A model generated the notes under the pieces. That model did not search any database. It saw nothing but the letters and a program-made list of their open reading frames with translations, and was not told where the DNA came from. From assembly GCA_028711675.1 (NCBI GenBank), contig JAQTRT010000196.1:1-6100 (forward strand): DNA of 6,100 nt, read 5' to 3'. Below are positions 1 through 6,100 of the stretch, piece after piece. The stretch comes from a bacterium. GTDB lineage: Bacteria > Spirochaetota > JAHITG01. The position numbers and the translations under genes were made by a program. The number at the start of each line of letters is the position of its first letter. Positions within the stretch are counted from its first letter, which is position 1.

Positions 1-540
1 CCACGATTTGGCATTGTCCGGGATATGTTTGGTCCTGAACATTTTAATGTTCAGACCGTCCAGGTCGGTCTCATAACCCTCTCTCGGGAATTTTGTTATC
101 TTTTTGGGCAGAATGATGTTGCAGAAATCCGTAAGCTTTAAGCCTGTTTCATTGTGCCGTTCGTTGAATCCGCTTCCGCCCTTCAGTGAATAGTTCCACA
201 TGATGCTCTTGTATTCTTTTGTCGTGATCAGGTTGACTTTCCTTTTAGCGAAATACCGGAAGTTCAGGAGGCATTCTTCCATGCCGCCGATATGATCGGC
301 ATGGGAATGTGTGATCAGGATATTATTAAAATCCGTGACAGGGTGTCCCAGGTTGAAGAGAGCCTGGGGTGTTTTGGTCCCGCAATCGATCAACAGGCTG
401 GTCTCCTTTTTAACGATCACGAGATTGGTCTGATTGTTCAGTTTGGAAAAAGCCGAGCCTACCCCCACAAAAAATATTTTTAATTCGCCGGTATCGCTTT
501 TCAGGGGTAATACGTTCGTTTCCAGGTTTTCCTGTCTCAT
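1..540 (-). CDS. MBL-fold metallo-hydrolase (5' part; truncated by left window edge)
   Basis: The first 180 codons read without a stop from ATG at 540-538 to the left edge, so the C-terminus is missing. After an N-terminal extension of about 20 residues comes the first strand and glycine turn (KIFFVGVGSAFS, residues 21-32), then LLIDCGTKTP (49-58), then the metal-binding signature THSHADHIGG (77-86), which gives the HxHxDH ligands H78, H80, D82 and H83. A later RTKHIPDN (169-176) offers H172 as a further metal ligand. The WNYSLKGG stretch (134-141) resembles a group of RNase Z/phosphodiesterase-like MBL hydrolases. The product is probably a cytosolic di-metal phosphodiesterase or hydrolase; the substrate cannot be told. 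The start is the only in-frame ATG before a TAA 51-53 bases upstream. No clear Shine-Dalgarno is visible. It lies 140 bp downstream of the large signalling gene on the same strand with no obvious terminator between, so co-transcription is possible. Fold is firm, function is open. Confidence 0.88.
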   Translation of the reverse strand, partial: MRQENLETNVLPLKSDTGELKIFFVGVGSAFSKLNNQTNLVIVKKETSLLIDCGTKTPQALFNLGHPVTDFNNILITHSHADHIGGMEECLLNFRYFAKRKVNLITTKEYKSIMWNYSLKGGSGFNERHNETGLKLTDFCNIILPKKITKFPREGYETDLDGLNIKMFRTKHIPDNAKSW

Positions 541-569
541 ATTTCTATTGTCGGTATCTTGGACATGAA

Positions 570-600
570 ATTTTAACGGTTTATTAACATTTTATGTTAA
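570..600 (-). promoter_or_regulatory. Possible promoter of the MBL hydrolase gene
   Basis: On the minus strand TTAACA (600-595) matches 5 of 6 bases of the sigma70 -35 box. TAAAAT (575-570) matches 5 of 6 of the -10 box. The spacer is 19 bp, longer than the usual 16-18. Transcription would begin near 563, leaving a leader of about 20 bases before ATG at 540. The -35 lies inside the tandem dyads, so a protein bound there would block it. Sequence this AT-rich gives such matches by chance, hence low confidence. Confidence 0.25.
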
Positions 601-620
601 CATTTTATGTTAACATTTAT
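584..620. repeat. Tandem 13-bp repeat (2.8 copies) forming overlapping 17-bp dyads; candidate operator
   Basis: The unit TTAACATTTTATG occurs at 584-596 and 597-609 and continues as TTAACATTTAT at 610-620. Each unit with the next one's start makes a perfect inverted repeat, TTAACAT-TTT-ATGTTAA, at 584-600 and again at 597-613. Two palindromes thus share the 597-600 half-site bases. The array ends 44 bp upstream of the MBL start codon, a usual place for an operator. Symmetry plus tandem phasing suggests cooperative binding of a dimeric regulator. A simple slippage-generated AT repeat is the main alternative. Confidence 0.6.
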
Positions 621-680
621 TTCGGATTTTTCAGAAGCTGACAGGAAGAATGGCGGATTTTAATGAGAAATTTGGATTTT

Positions 681-3600
681 TTAAGCTTCCAGCACTGCAA
701 GGGTGATATCATCGTACTGGGGATAAGAACCGATGAAAGAGAACGTCTCTTCCTTGATCACCCGGATCAGTTCAGGCACACTCTTCCGGCTGTTGTTTTT
801 AAATATTTTTTGCAGCCGTTCCAGCCCGAACCTCTCCTTCTTCTCATTATGCGCTTCTGTCACTCCGTCCGTATAAAGCAGGATTTTATCCCCTTTCTCC
901 AGCTTGATCTTCTTATCCTCCAGAATGTGTGATATGTCCGGCATTACACCTAAAATAATTCCTCCGGATACCACTGTTTCCAGTTTTCCTTCACTTTCCC
1001 GCCAGATCAGTATATGCTCATGCCCGGCTGATGAGTATGTGATGCTCGATGTCGCGGGGTCCCACACAAGGTACAGCAGGGTCATGAATTTTTCTCCGCC
1101 GATATGCTGGTTGATCACCTGGTTGATGTTCAATAACACTTCTTTCGGCGACTTTATCTTGGCCGAGAATATATGAATGGCTGTTTTTACCATGGACATG
1201 AGCAGCCCGGCTGCCACCCCTTTGCCCGACACGTCGCCTATCACGATCCCGAGCTTGTTCTCCGGCAGGCTGATGAAATCGTAATAATCCCCGCCGATCT
1301 CTCTGGCCGGCTGCATCAGACCTTCTACCACCAGACCTTTGGCCTCAGGATTCTTCTGCGGCAGAAGTGTGGTCTGGATCTGTCTCCCCAGTTTCAATTC
1401 CTCGGACAGCCGTTCTTTTTCAACCATCTCCTTTACGAAAAATGCGTTTTGCAGCGAGATCCCGGCCTGGATGGCAAGCGAATTGATCAGGTTCAGGTCC
1501 TGCTCGTCGAATGCTTCTTCCACCAGCCGGTTATCCAGGTACAGAAGGCCCAGCACCTCTCCCCGTACTTTCAGTGCTGTGCAGATGATGGACTTGATCC
1601 TGTATGTCCTGATATCCTCATCCTGCATAAGATCGGGCGAGACCTGGGGATTGAAGAGCAGGGACGCTGTTTTGTCCCGGACCTCTGTTATAATATTCCG
1701 GCAGAGCTTGTAATGCTTTGTGTCCAGCAGAGGTATCAGCTCCACTCCCTGTTCCAGACCGTGCGCTATCTTCACCTGCAATGCGCTCTTCTCCTCGTCG
1801 TAGAGGAATAAAAATCCCCGTTCCGCTCCTGATACTTCTATGGCCGAATCCACGATCCGGCTCAGCAGCTCCTCGGAATCGAGGATGGAGCTGAGGTGGT
1901 GGCTTACGGTCACCAGGGTGGAGAGCCTCCTTTCCACAGCCAGCCTCTCCTGGGCTGTCATTTCCCTGGCCTGGGGCCCGGTCGTGATACCTAAAAGTTT
2001 CTCGCACCGTTCCACATAATGTTTCGACCCGATCTCGCGGAACACGTCGTGTGCGTCCTTCCACCGGGCTTTAGCCTCCTCCTGTCTCCCCCTTTCCCGC
2101 AGAAAATTCCCGTATTCGAACAAGCTCCGGCCCAGCTCGTACCTGCGGCCGGTCTTCCGGGTTTGGCCGATACTTTTCATGAAATATTCTTCGGCTCTTT
2201 TTTTCCTTCCGGCCAGCGCGTAATATTTCGCATTTACGCGTAAAGCTGCGCCGAAGTGATTGATCCAGATCCTTGTCGCGTGTTCAGCTTTCCGGCACGT
2301 TCTTTTTAATTTTTTAAATGCGGTCCTTTTTGCTTTTAAAGAAGCGTGGGCCAGATCAGCCGAATAATGGTCCAGGTAAGCATCAGCCAGATGATGATAA
2401 ACAATAACGGTCCAGTCCTTTAAAAACAGGTTTTTTTCAAATAGTATTTTTGCTTTTTCCAGATAATCGACAGCTCTTTTCAGCTCCCCTTTTTCTTTAT
2501 AAAGATATCCCATATGGATATAACCGAAACACATGTTGTACTCAATCTTATGAGGTTCACTGATCTTCAGGGATTTCGTGTTCCATTCTTCCGCTTTTTC
2601 AAAATCGCCTTTTTCCAGATAAGCCAGGGCCAGATAGGACATGCAGGAACTAAAACCGTAGTTGTCTTTTATTTTCTGGCTGATAGATAGATATTCCAGG
2701 AAGATGTTAATGCTTGTGTCGTAATTCCCGATGTACCGCTCCATGTGTCCCATGATATTAAGGTCCATGGCGATCTCCCACATGTCGCCTACTTTACGGT
2801 GCACATCCAGGGCATCTTTAAGGAGCGATAACGTTTTTTCGGATTGACAGAGCCAGTAATGGATAAAACTCATCTTTTGCTTTGCCGAGGCGATAAAATA
2901 CGGATTATTTATCTGTTCGCAATAGTCCAGTGCCATCTGATCATAGAGCAATCCTCTTTTAAAGAATCCGATGGCTCCCAGCGTAGAACCGTAAATGGTC
3001 TGGGCTAATGTTAATTCCAGGGAGTGGCCGATCCTTTTTTCCGCCATGTTCAGCATTTTATATATATTGGGCAGCAGCTTTAATACATTGCTTAATCCAT
3101 ACATCCAGCATAAGGGTAAAGTGAATAAAACAATCTCCATGTCTCTTTCTTTTATTTTTTTTATTTTACCGGGTTTAAAGTACGCCGGGTAAAGACCATG
3201 ACAAATATGAATGAATATCTCTTTTAATAATGGCAGGACCACTTCTTTGTTCTTTATGGGGATCCGGATGGAAAGGAGCTTCAACCCTTTGGCAAGGTAT
3301 GACTCGCAATTCTCCCAGTCCCCCTTTTTATAATACGCCGTTCCGATCTTCCTGAAGATCCGTGCTTGCTCCAGTTTTTTCCTTTTATAGGGCAATATTT
3401 GCTCGGCTTTTTTAATAGCTATATCGTTCTCACCGATGGTGAGATACACATCTATCAGTTCTTCATTTGCGTTCAGCCAGATATCCGTTCCGGTCTGTCC
3501 TTTTTCCTCAAGCAGCCTGATTTGCAGCTGATAATACCGTATGGCTTCCTCGTTGGCGTAATTGGCCTTGGCTTTATTGGCTGCCGGCGCGCAATAGGTC

Positions 3601-5807
3601 AGTGCTTTTTCCTTTTCATCCGCCTCCGCGTAATGATGGGCCAGGTCGAACAGCACGGATTCCAGGTTCCCTTGATAGAGATCCTCTATGGATTCCGCGA
3701 TCTCTTTATGGATCTTCTTTAATTCTCCCTGGGGTACCCTTACATAGAACGCGTCTCTGATCCTGTCATGGACAAAAAGTATCCTCCCTTTCTCCCGGCT
3801 TTTCTCGATAAACTGCAGCTTTATGCATTCATCGATCAAGTTGATCAGCTTTTCTTCTTCATATCCGGTCAGGCGCTGCAGCAGGGTGATGGGAAATTCC
3901 CGGCCTGCCACAGAACCGTAACAGAGCAGTTTTGTCTTCTCTTTGTCCAGGACCTGGATCCGTCTCAGCACCACCTCCACGATGTTGTTCGATATGGCCA
4001 GCGCGTTAAGACGGTCCCAGTTCGTTATCCAGTGTTTCTTTTCTTCGTCATACTGCAGAGCCTTTTCCTCCACGATCTGCCGTGTGATCTCCAGGCTGAA
4101 GAACGGGTTCCCTTTCGATTTGTTGAGAATATACTTGGCCAGTTCCGATGTCGTTTCCTCTTCTTCCAGTAAAAGTTCCGACAGAAACTTGTTCAGCCTT
4201 TTCTCATCAAAGAATTTCAGCGCGATCTCTGCCACGGGATACTGTTTGCCCCTGGCTTCCTCTATGGTCTTGTGCAGCGTGTGATTCTCGTCCACTTCGT
4301 TGTCCCGGTACGTCCCCAGTACCAGTACGGGAAAGTCCTTGATCTGGCTCAGTATCTCCTCCAGCAGGGATAAACTTGCCTCGTCCGACCACTGCAGATC
4401 GTCCATGTAATATACGTACGGCTCCTGCTTTGTCCCCAGGTTTAAAAAAAATTTAGACGCTACCATCAGGAACCTGCGGTGCTCCCTCTCCGGGTCCAGA
4501 TGCACCAGTTTCGGCTGCTTCCCGAATACCTCCTCCAGCCCGGGATTAATGCTCATCACGATCTCGCCCAGCTCCCCCATCACTTCCTGCAGCCGCTTGA
4601 TGTTCTTTTCCCTCTCCCCTTCTTCCTTCTTCTTCATCCGGTCTATGAATTCATACAGTATGTCCCGGTACGGCAGGTACGGTATCTTGTTCTCCTGGCT
4701 GAAGCACCTCCCTGACAGAAATACCCCTTTCCCTTCGTACACATAGCTCCTCATCTCGTCCACCAGCCGGCTCTTCCCCATGCCCGGCTCTCCTTTGATC
4801 ATCACGACCCGGCCGTTCCCCTCTTCTGCCTCGTTAAAGCTCTTTTTCAGCTCCTTCGTCTCTTCTTCCCGTCCTATCAGCCGCGTATGGAACAAGAGCT
4901 TCTTCAGCCGGTCCTGTTTCCCTATCACGAACGAAGTGTTCCCGTTCCGGTACGTCTCCAGGTCCGCTAAAAGCCCTTTGGCTGTCTGGTACCTTGCTTC
5001 CGGCTCCTTGGCTAAAAGCTTCAGCACCATCTCCTCTATCACCTCGGGTATCTCGGGACTCACTTTCCTCGGCGATACCGGTACCTTGGCCATGTGCTGG
5101 TGTAAGAGCGAGCCTATATCATTTCCCTTGAACGGCACTTCCCCTGTCAGGAGTTCGTAGAATATCACTCCTGCCGAATACAGGTCCGACCTCTCGTCCG
5201 AGCTCCTCTTCATGATCCCCGATTGCTCCGGCGATATATAACTGAACACCGACGCGATTTCCTCCGGTTTCCTGATCTGCGTGTATTCCATGATGTGCGA
5301 AAGCCCGAAACTCGTCAGCTTTGCTTTTTTCGTCCTTCCTTCAATCATAATGTTCGACGGCCGCAGGTCCAGATGGAGCAGTCCTTCATTATGGCTGTAT
5401 TCCAGGGCTGATACGATCTGTGTCATCAGGTCCGCTGCCTCTTCTATTCTGAAACGTTTTCCCTGCCGGAACAGTTCTGACAGGCTCTGCCCTTCCATGT
5501 ATTCGGTGATATAATAGTATTGCCCTTTCTCTTCTCCCAGGTCCAGGACCCGGAGGATATGGGGATGCGTCAGGGTGAGGAACCTTGTGAGCTCTTTTTT
5601 GAACCGGAACAGGTCTTCTGAACGGCCGGAGATGCTCTCCGGCTTTAACTGCTGGAGGATTGCATACTTTCCTTTTTGTCTGTCCCGTACTTTAAATATC
5701 CTGATGAAAAGCTTTTCTGCCAGCGGCTGTATAATCTCGTAGCGGTTATTGATGTTTTGATTGCTCGATGCCATCTCTTTTCCCGTTCGCGCCTGCCTTT
5801 CTTTCAT
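681..5807 (-). CDS. Multidomain signalling protein: Ser/Thr pseudokinase - STAND AAA ATPase - TPR - GAF - SpoIIE/PP2C phosphatase
   Basis: A 1708-residue, apparently cytosolic protein. (1) Kinase fold, about 23-290: conserved are the alpha-C Glu E72, HLDLRPSN (145-152; catalytic D147, N152), SPE (192-194), SDLYSAG (207-213) and R272. Lost are the Gly-rich loop, the VAIK Lys (YAIL, 48-51) and the DFG Asp (SFG, 167-169), so it is probably a pseudokinase. (2) AAA_16/STAND NTPase, about 309-600: Walker A GEPGMGKS (339-346), Walker B YVYYMDDLQW (464-473), GTYRD (498-502), GNPFF (566-570). (3) Winged-helix-like 612-708 with FVHDRIRDAFY (678-688). (4) Alpha-solenoid/TPR, about 717-1270. (5) GAF, about 1303-1455. 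(6) Coiled-coil linker 1456-1482. (7) SpoIIE-type PP2C phosphatase, about 1483-1706: GGDYYD (1505-1510), GDVSGKG (1524-1530), SAGH (1593-1596), YTDGVTEA (1645-1652), YDDIT (1698-1702). The metal Asp residues D1507, D1525, D1647 and D1700 are present. Likely output is dephosphorylation of a Ser/Thr-phosphorylated partner, gated by NTP, partner or ligand sensing. The family resembles kinase-AAA-TPR-GAF-histidine kinase proteins with the output module swapped. No transmembrane segment; 891-912 is hydrophobic but lies in the helical region. Start: ATG 5807 lacks a Shine-Dalgarno. Met12 (5774) has GGGA 7-10 bases upstream and still precedes the kinase fold, so it may be the true start. Confidence 0.95.
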   Translation of the reverse strand: MKERQARTGKEMASSNQNINNRYEIIQPLAEKLFIRIFKVRDRQKGKYAILQQLKPESISGRSEDLFRFKKELTRFLTLTHPHILRVLDLGEEKGQYYYITEYMEGQSLSELFRQGKRFRIEEAADLMTQIVSALEYSHNEGLLHLDLRPSNIMIEGRTKKAKLTSFGLSHIMEYTQIRKPEEIASVFSYISPEQSGIMKRSSDERSDLYSAGVIFYELLTGEVPFKGNDIGSLLHQHMAKVPVSPRKVSPEIPEVIEEMVLKLLAKEPEARYQTAKGLLADLETYRNGNTSFVIGKQDRLKKLLFHTRLIGREEETKELKKSFNEAEEGNGRVVMIKGEPGMGKSRLVDEMRSYVYEGKGVFLSGRCFSQENKIPYLPYRDILYEFIDRMKKKEEGEREKNIKRLQEVMGELGEIVMSINPGLEEVFGKQPKLVHLDPEREHRRFLMVASKFFLNLGTKQEPYVYYMDDLQWSDEASLSLLEEILSQIKDFPVLVLGTYRDNEVDENHTLHKTIEEARGKQYPVAEIALKFFDEKRLNKFLSELLLEEEETTSELAKYILNKSKGNPFFSLEITRQIVEEKALQYDEEKKHWITNWDRLNALAISNNIVEVVLRRIQVLDKEKTKLLCYGSVAGREFPITLLQRLTGYEEEKLINLIDECIKLQFIEKSREKGRILFVHDRIRDAFYVRVPQGELKKIHKEIAESIEDLYQGNLESVLFDLAHHYAEADEKEKALTYCAPAANKAKANYANEEAIRYYQLQIRLLEEKGQTGTDIWLNANEELIDVYLTIGENDIAIKKAEQILPYKRKKLEQARIFRKIGTAYYKKGDWENCESYLAKGLKLLSIRIPIKNKEVVLPLLKEIFIHICHGLYPAYFKPGKIKKIKERDMEIVLFTLPLCWMYGLSNVLKLLPNIYKMLNMAEKRIGHSLELTLAQTIYGSTLGAIGFFKRGLLYDQMALDYCEQINNPYFIASAKQKMSFIHYWLCQSEKTLSLLKDALDVHRKVGDMWEIAMDLNIMGHMERYIGNYDTSINIFLEYLSISQKIKDNYGFSSCMSYLALAYLEKGDFEKAEEWNTKSLKISEPHKIEYNMCFGYIHMGYLYKEKGELKRAVDYLEKAKILFEKNLFLKDWTVIVYHHLADAYLDHYSADLAHASLKAKRTAFKKLKRTCRKAEHATRIWINHFGAALRVNAKYYALAGRKKRAEEYFMKSIGQTRKTGRRYELGRSLFEYGNFLRERGRQEEAKARWKDAHDVFREIGSKHYVERCEKLLGITTGPQAREMTAQERLAVERRLSTLVTVSHHLSSILDSEELLSRIVDSAIEVSGAERGFLFLYDEEKSALQVKIAHGLEQGVELIPLLDTKHYKLCRNIITEVRDKTASLLFNPQVSPDLMQDEDIRTYRIKSIICTALKVRGEVLGLLYLDNRLVEEAFDEQDLNLINSLAIQAGISLQNAFFVKEMVEKERLSEELKLGRQIQTTLLPQKNPEAKGLVVEGLMQPAREIGGDYYDFISLPENKLGIVIGDVSGKGVAAGLLMSMVKTAIHIFSAKIKSPKEVLLNINQVINQHIGGEKFMTLLYLVWDPATSSITYSSAGHEHILIWRESEGKLETVVSGGIILGVMPDISHILEDKKIKLEKGDKILLYTDGVTEAHNEKKERFGLERLQKIFKNNSRKSVPELIRVIKEETFSFIGSYPQYDDITLAVLEA

Positions 5808-5833
5808 CGTATTAATTTATTATGCAAAGTCAA
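5806..5833 (-). promoter_or_regulatory. Possible sigma70-like promoter of the large signalling gene
   Basis: On the minus strand TTGACT (5833-5828, 5 of 6 to TTGACA) is followed after 16 bp by TACGAT (5811-5806, 4 of 6 to TATAAT). This -10 overlaps the upstream ATG at 5807, so if it is used, translation must begin at Met12 (5774), which has the better ribosome-binding context. A competing -10, CATAAT (5824-5819, 5 of 6), with a weak TTTCCA -35 (5847-5842) and a 17-bp spacer, would start transcription just before ATG 5807. The two readings predict different N-termini. Both are weak matches in AT-rich DNA. Confidence 0.3.
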
Positions 5834-5987
5834 AAATTTATTGGAAAGAAAAAATCAACTATGCTTTTAATCCGCTTATGACAGGGTTAACGAATGAGGA
5901 ATGTACCGGAAAAATAGATGACGTGTTCCTGGTTTTCAGGAGGACGAAAAATCTGGCTTATGCGGAATGATTCTCATACTGCGGTCT
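5808..5987. other. Intergenic region upstream of the large signalling gene
   Basis: About 180 bp between the stop of the right-edge gene (5988-5990) and the start of the large gene. Apart from the candidate promoter boxes it holds a small stem-loop, TCCTG-GTTTT-CAGGA, at 5927-5941. That stem has only 5 bp and no adjacent T-run on either strand, so it is not a convincing terminator. A plus-strand reading frame crosses the gap to a TGA at 5968-5970 but has no supporting features. No RNA gene or operator is recognised. Confidence 0.6.
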
Positions 5988-6098
5988 TTATTCAGGCTGG
6001 TTCCAGATTTTTTTATACATATCGTACACAGGCCGTTTCTGTCTCAGGAAAGGGCTTTGGGAGCCGTTACCCTGGGAGAAGAGCCCGAACCATTCTTC
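5988..6098 (-). CDS. C-terminal end of an unidentified protein (truncated by right window edge)
   Basis: Only the last 36 codons and the TAA stop (5990-5988) are visible; the rest lies beyond the right edge. The fragment begins EEWFGLFSQGNG and ends RPVYDMYKKIWNQPE. It has normal amino-acid usage and no internal stop, while the other two minus-strand frames stop within about 60 bases of the edge, which supports this as the coding frame. The pattern EEWFG followed by an RPVYDMYKKIW-like helix recalls the C-terminal end of some TIM-barrel glycoside hydrolases. That is only an impression from a short tail and is not a functional call. The gene is on the same strand as, and about 180 bp upstream of, the large signalling gene; no clear terminator follows it. 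Confidence 0.6.
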   Translation of the reverse strand, partial: EEWFGLFSQGNGSQSPFLRQKRPVYDMYKKIWNQPE

Positions 6099-6100
6099 AT

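Larger units (their letters stand above)
541..680. other. AT-rich intergenic region between the signalling gene and the MBL gene
   Basis: This gap separates the stop of the large gene (681-683) from the MBL start (540). It holds the tandem dyads at 584-620 and a possible promoter for the MBL gene. No GC-rich stem followed by a T-run was found on the minus strand, so no intrinsic terminator for the large gene is supported. The short direct repeat CGGATTTT occurs at 623-630 and 654-661, which may be chance in such AT-rich sequence. No RNA gene is evident. Confidence 0.7.

Noticed and set aside
650..706. 18-codon plus-strand frame from ATG 650 preceded by AGGA
   Set aside because: Runs antisense into the 3' end of the large gene; a short chance frame with no further support.
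1173..1811. 212-residue plus-strand open frame opposite the GAF/phosphatase part of the large gene
   Set aside because: It lies wholly antisense to a strongly supported coding frame, shows no recognisable motif and is rich in His, Cys, Gln and Leu as expected from reading a gene backwards.
1618..2064. 148-residue minus-strand open frame overlapping the large gene in another frame
   Set aside because: Arg/Gly-rich shadow product in the GC-rich part of the gene; the overlapping frame encodes clear TPR/GAF sequence.
3072..3137. Hydrophobic stretch at residues 891-912 of the large protein as a membrane segment
   Set aside because: Single, short, and placed inside a helical solenoid between ATPase and TPR parts; related proteins have a hydrophobic helical region here and are soluble. 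No signal peptide is present.
5927..5941. Stem-loop TCCTG-GTTTT-CAGGA as a terminator of the right-edge gene
   Set aside because: Only a 5-bp stem, and no T-run directly follows on either strand; the nearest T-run on the minus strand is more than 10 bases away.
5761..5970. 69-residue plus-strand open frame running through the gap upstream of the large gene; its last 30 codons from ATG 5878 have a plausible composition
   Set aside because: The long version overlaps the start of the large gene antisense; the short version has no Shine-Dalgarno and no recognisable domain. Too short to support without conservation data.
5994..6014. CTGG-TT-CCAG followed by a T-run on the plus strand, resembling a terminator
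   Set aside because: The 2-base loop is too small, leaving only a 3-bp stem, and the bases are coding sequence of the right-edge gene on the other strand.

Overview
The window is bacterial. Genes are closely spaced on one strand, there are no introns, and the protein families (STAND-type AAA_16 ATPase, TPR, GAF, SpoIIE/PP2C phosphatase, metallo-beta-lactamase-fold hydrolase) are typical of signalling-rich environmental bacteria. Spirochaetes and several uncultivated candidate phyla carry such proteins, but nothing here fixes the lineage. GC content is moderate overall and uneven along the main gene.

All supported genes lie on the minus strand, so they read right to left. At the right edge (5988-6098) is the last 36 codons of an unidentified gene. 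A gap of about 180 bp (5808-5987) with possible sigma70-like promoter boxes follows. Then comes one very large gene (681-5807, 1708 aa) filling 84% of the window. A 140-bp AT-rich gap (541-680) with tandem, overlapping 17-bp dyads follows it. Last is the start of a metallo-beta-lactamase-fold hydrolase (1-540, 180 aa visible, truncated by the left edge).

The large protein reads as a one-chain signalling device: an N-terminal Ser/Thr-kinase fold, a STAND-like AAA_16 NTPase with winged-helix-like segment, a long TPR/alpha-solenoid region, a GAF domain, a short coiled-coil linker and a C-terminal SpoIIE-type PP2C phosphatase. The kinase fold has lost the Gly-rich loop, the VAIK lysine (now Leu) and the DFG aspartate (now Ser), so it looks like a pseudokinase. 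The ATPase and phosphatase motifs are all present. The simplest model is ligand- or partner-sensing by the pseudokinase, TPR and GAF parts, NTP-dependent switching by the STAND module, and output by dephosphorylating a phosphoserine/threonine protein, perhaps a STAS-type anti-anti-sigma factor. No such partner is encoded in the window, so this is inference. No RNA genes, CRISPR arrays, insertion sequences or convincing intrinsic terminators were seen.
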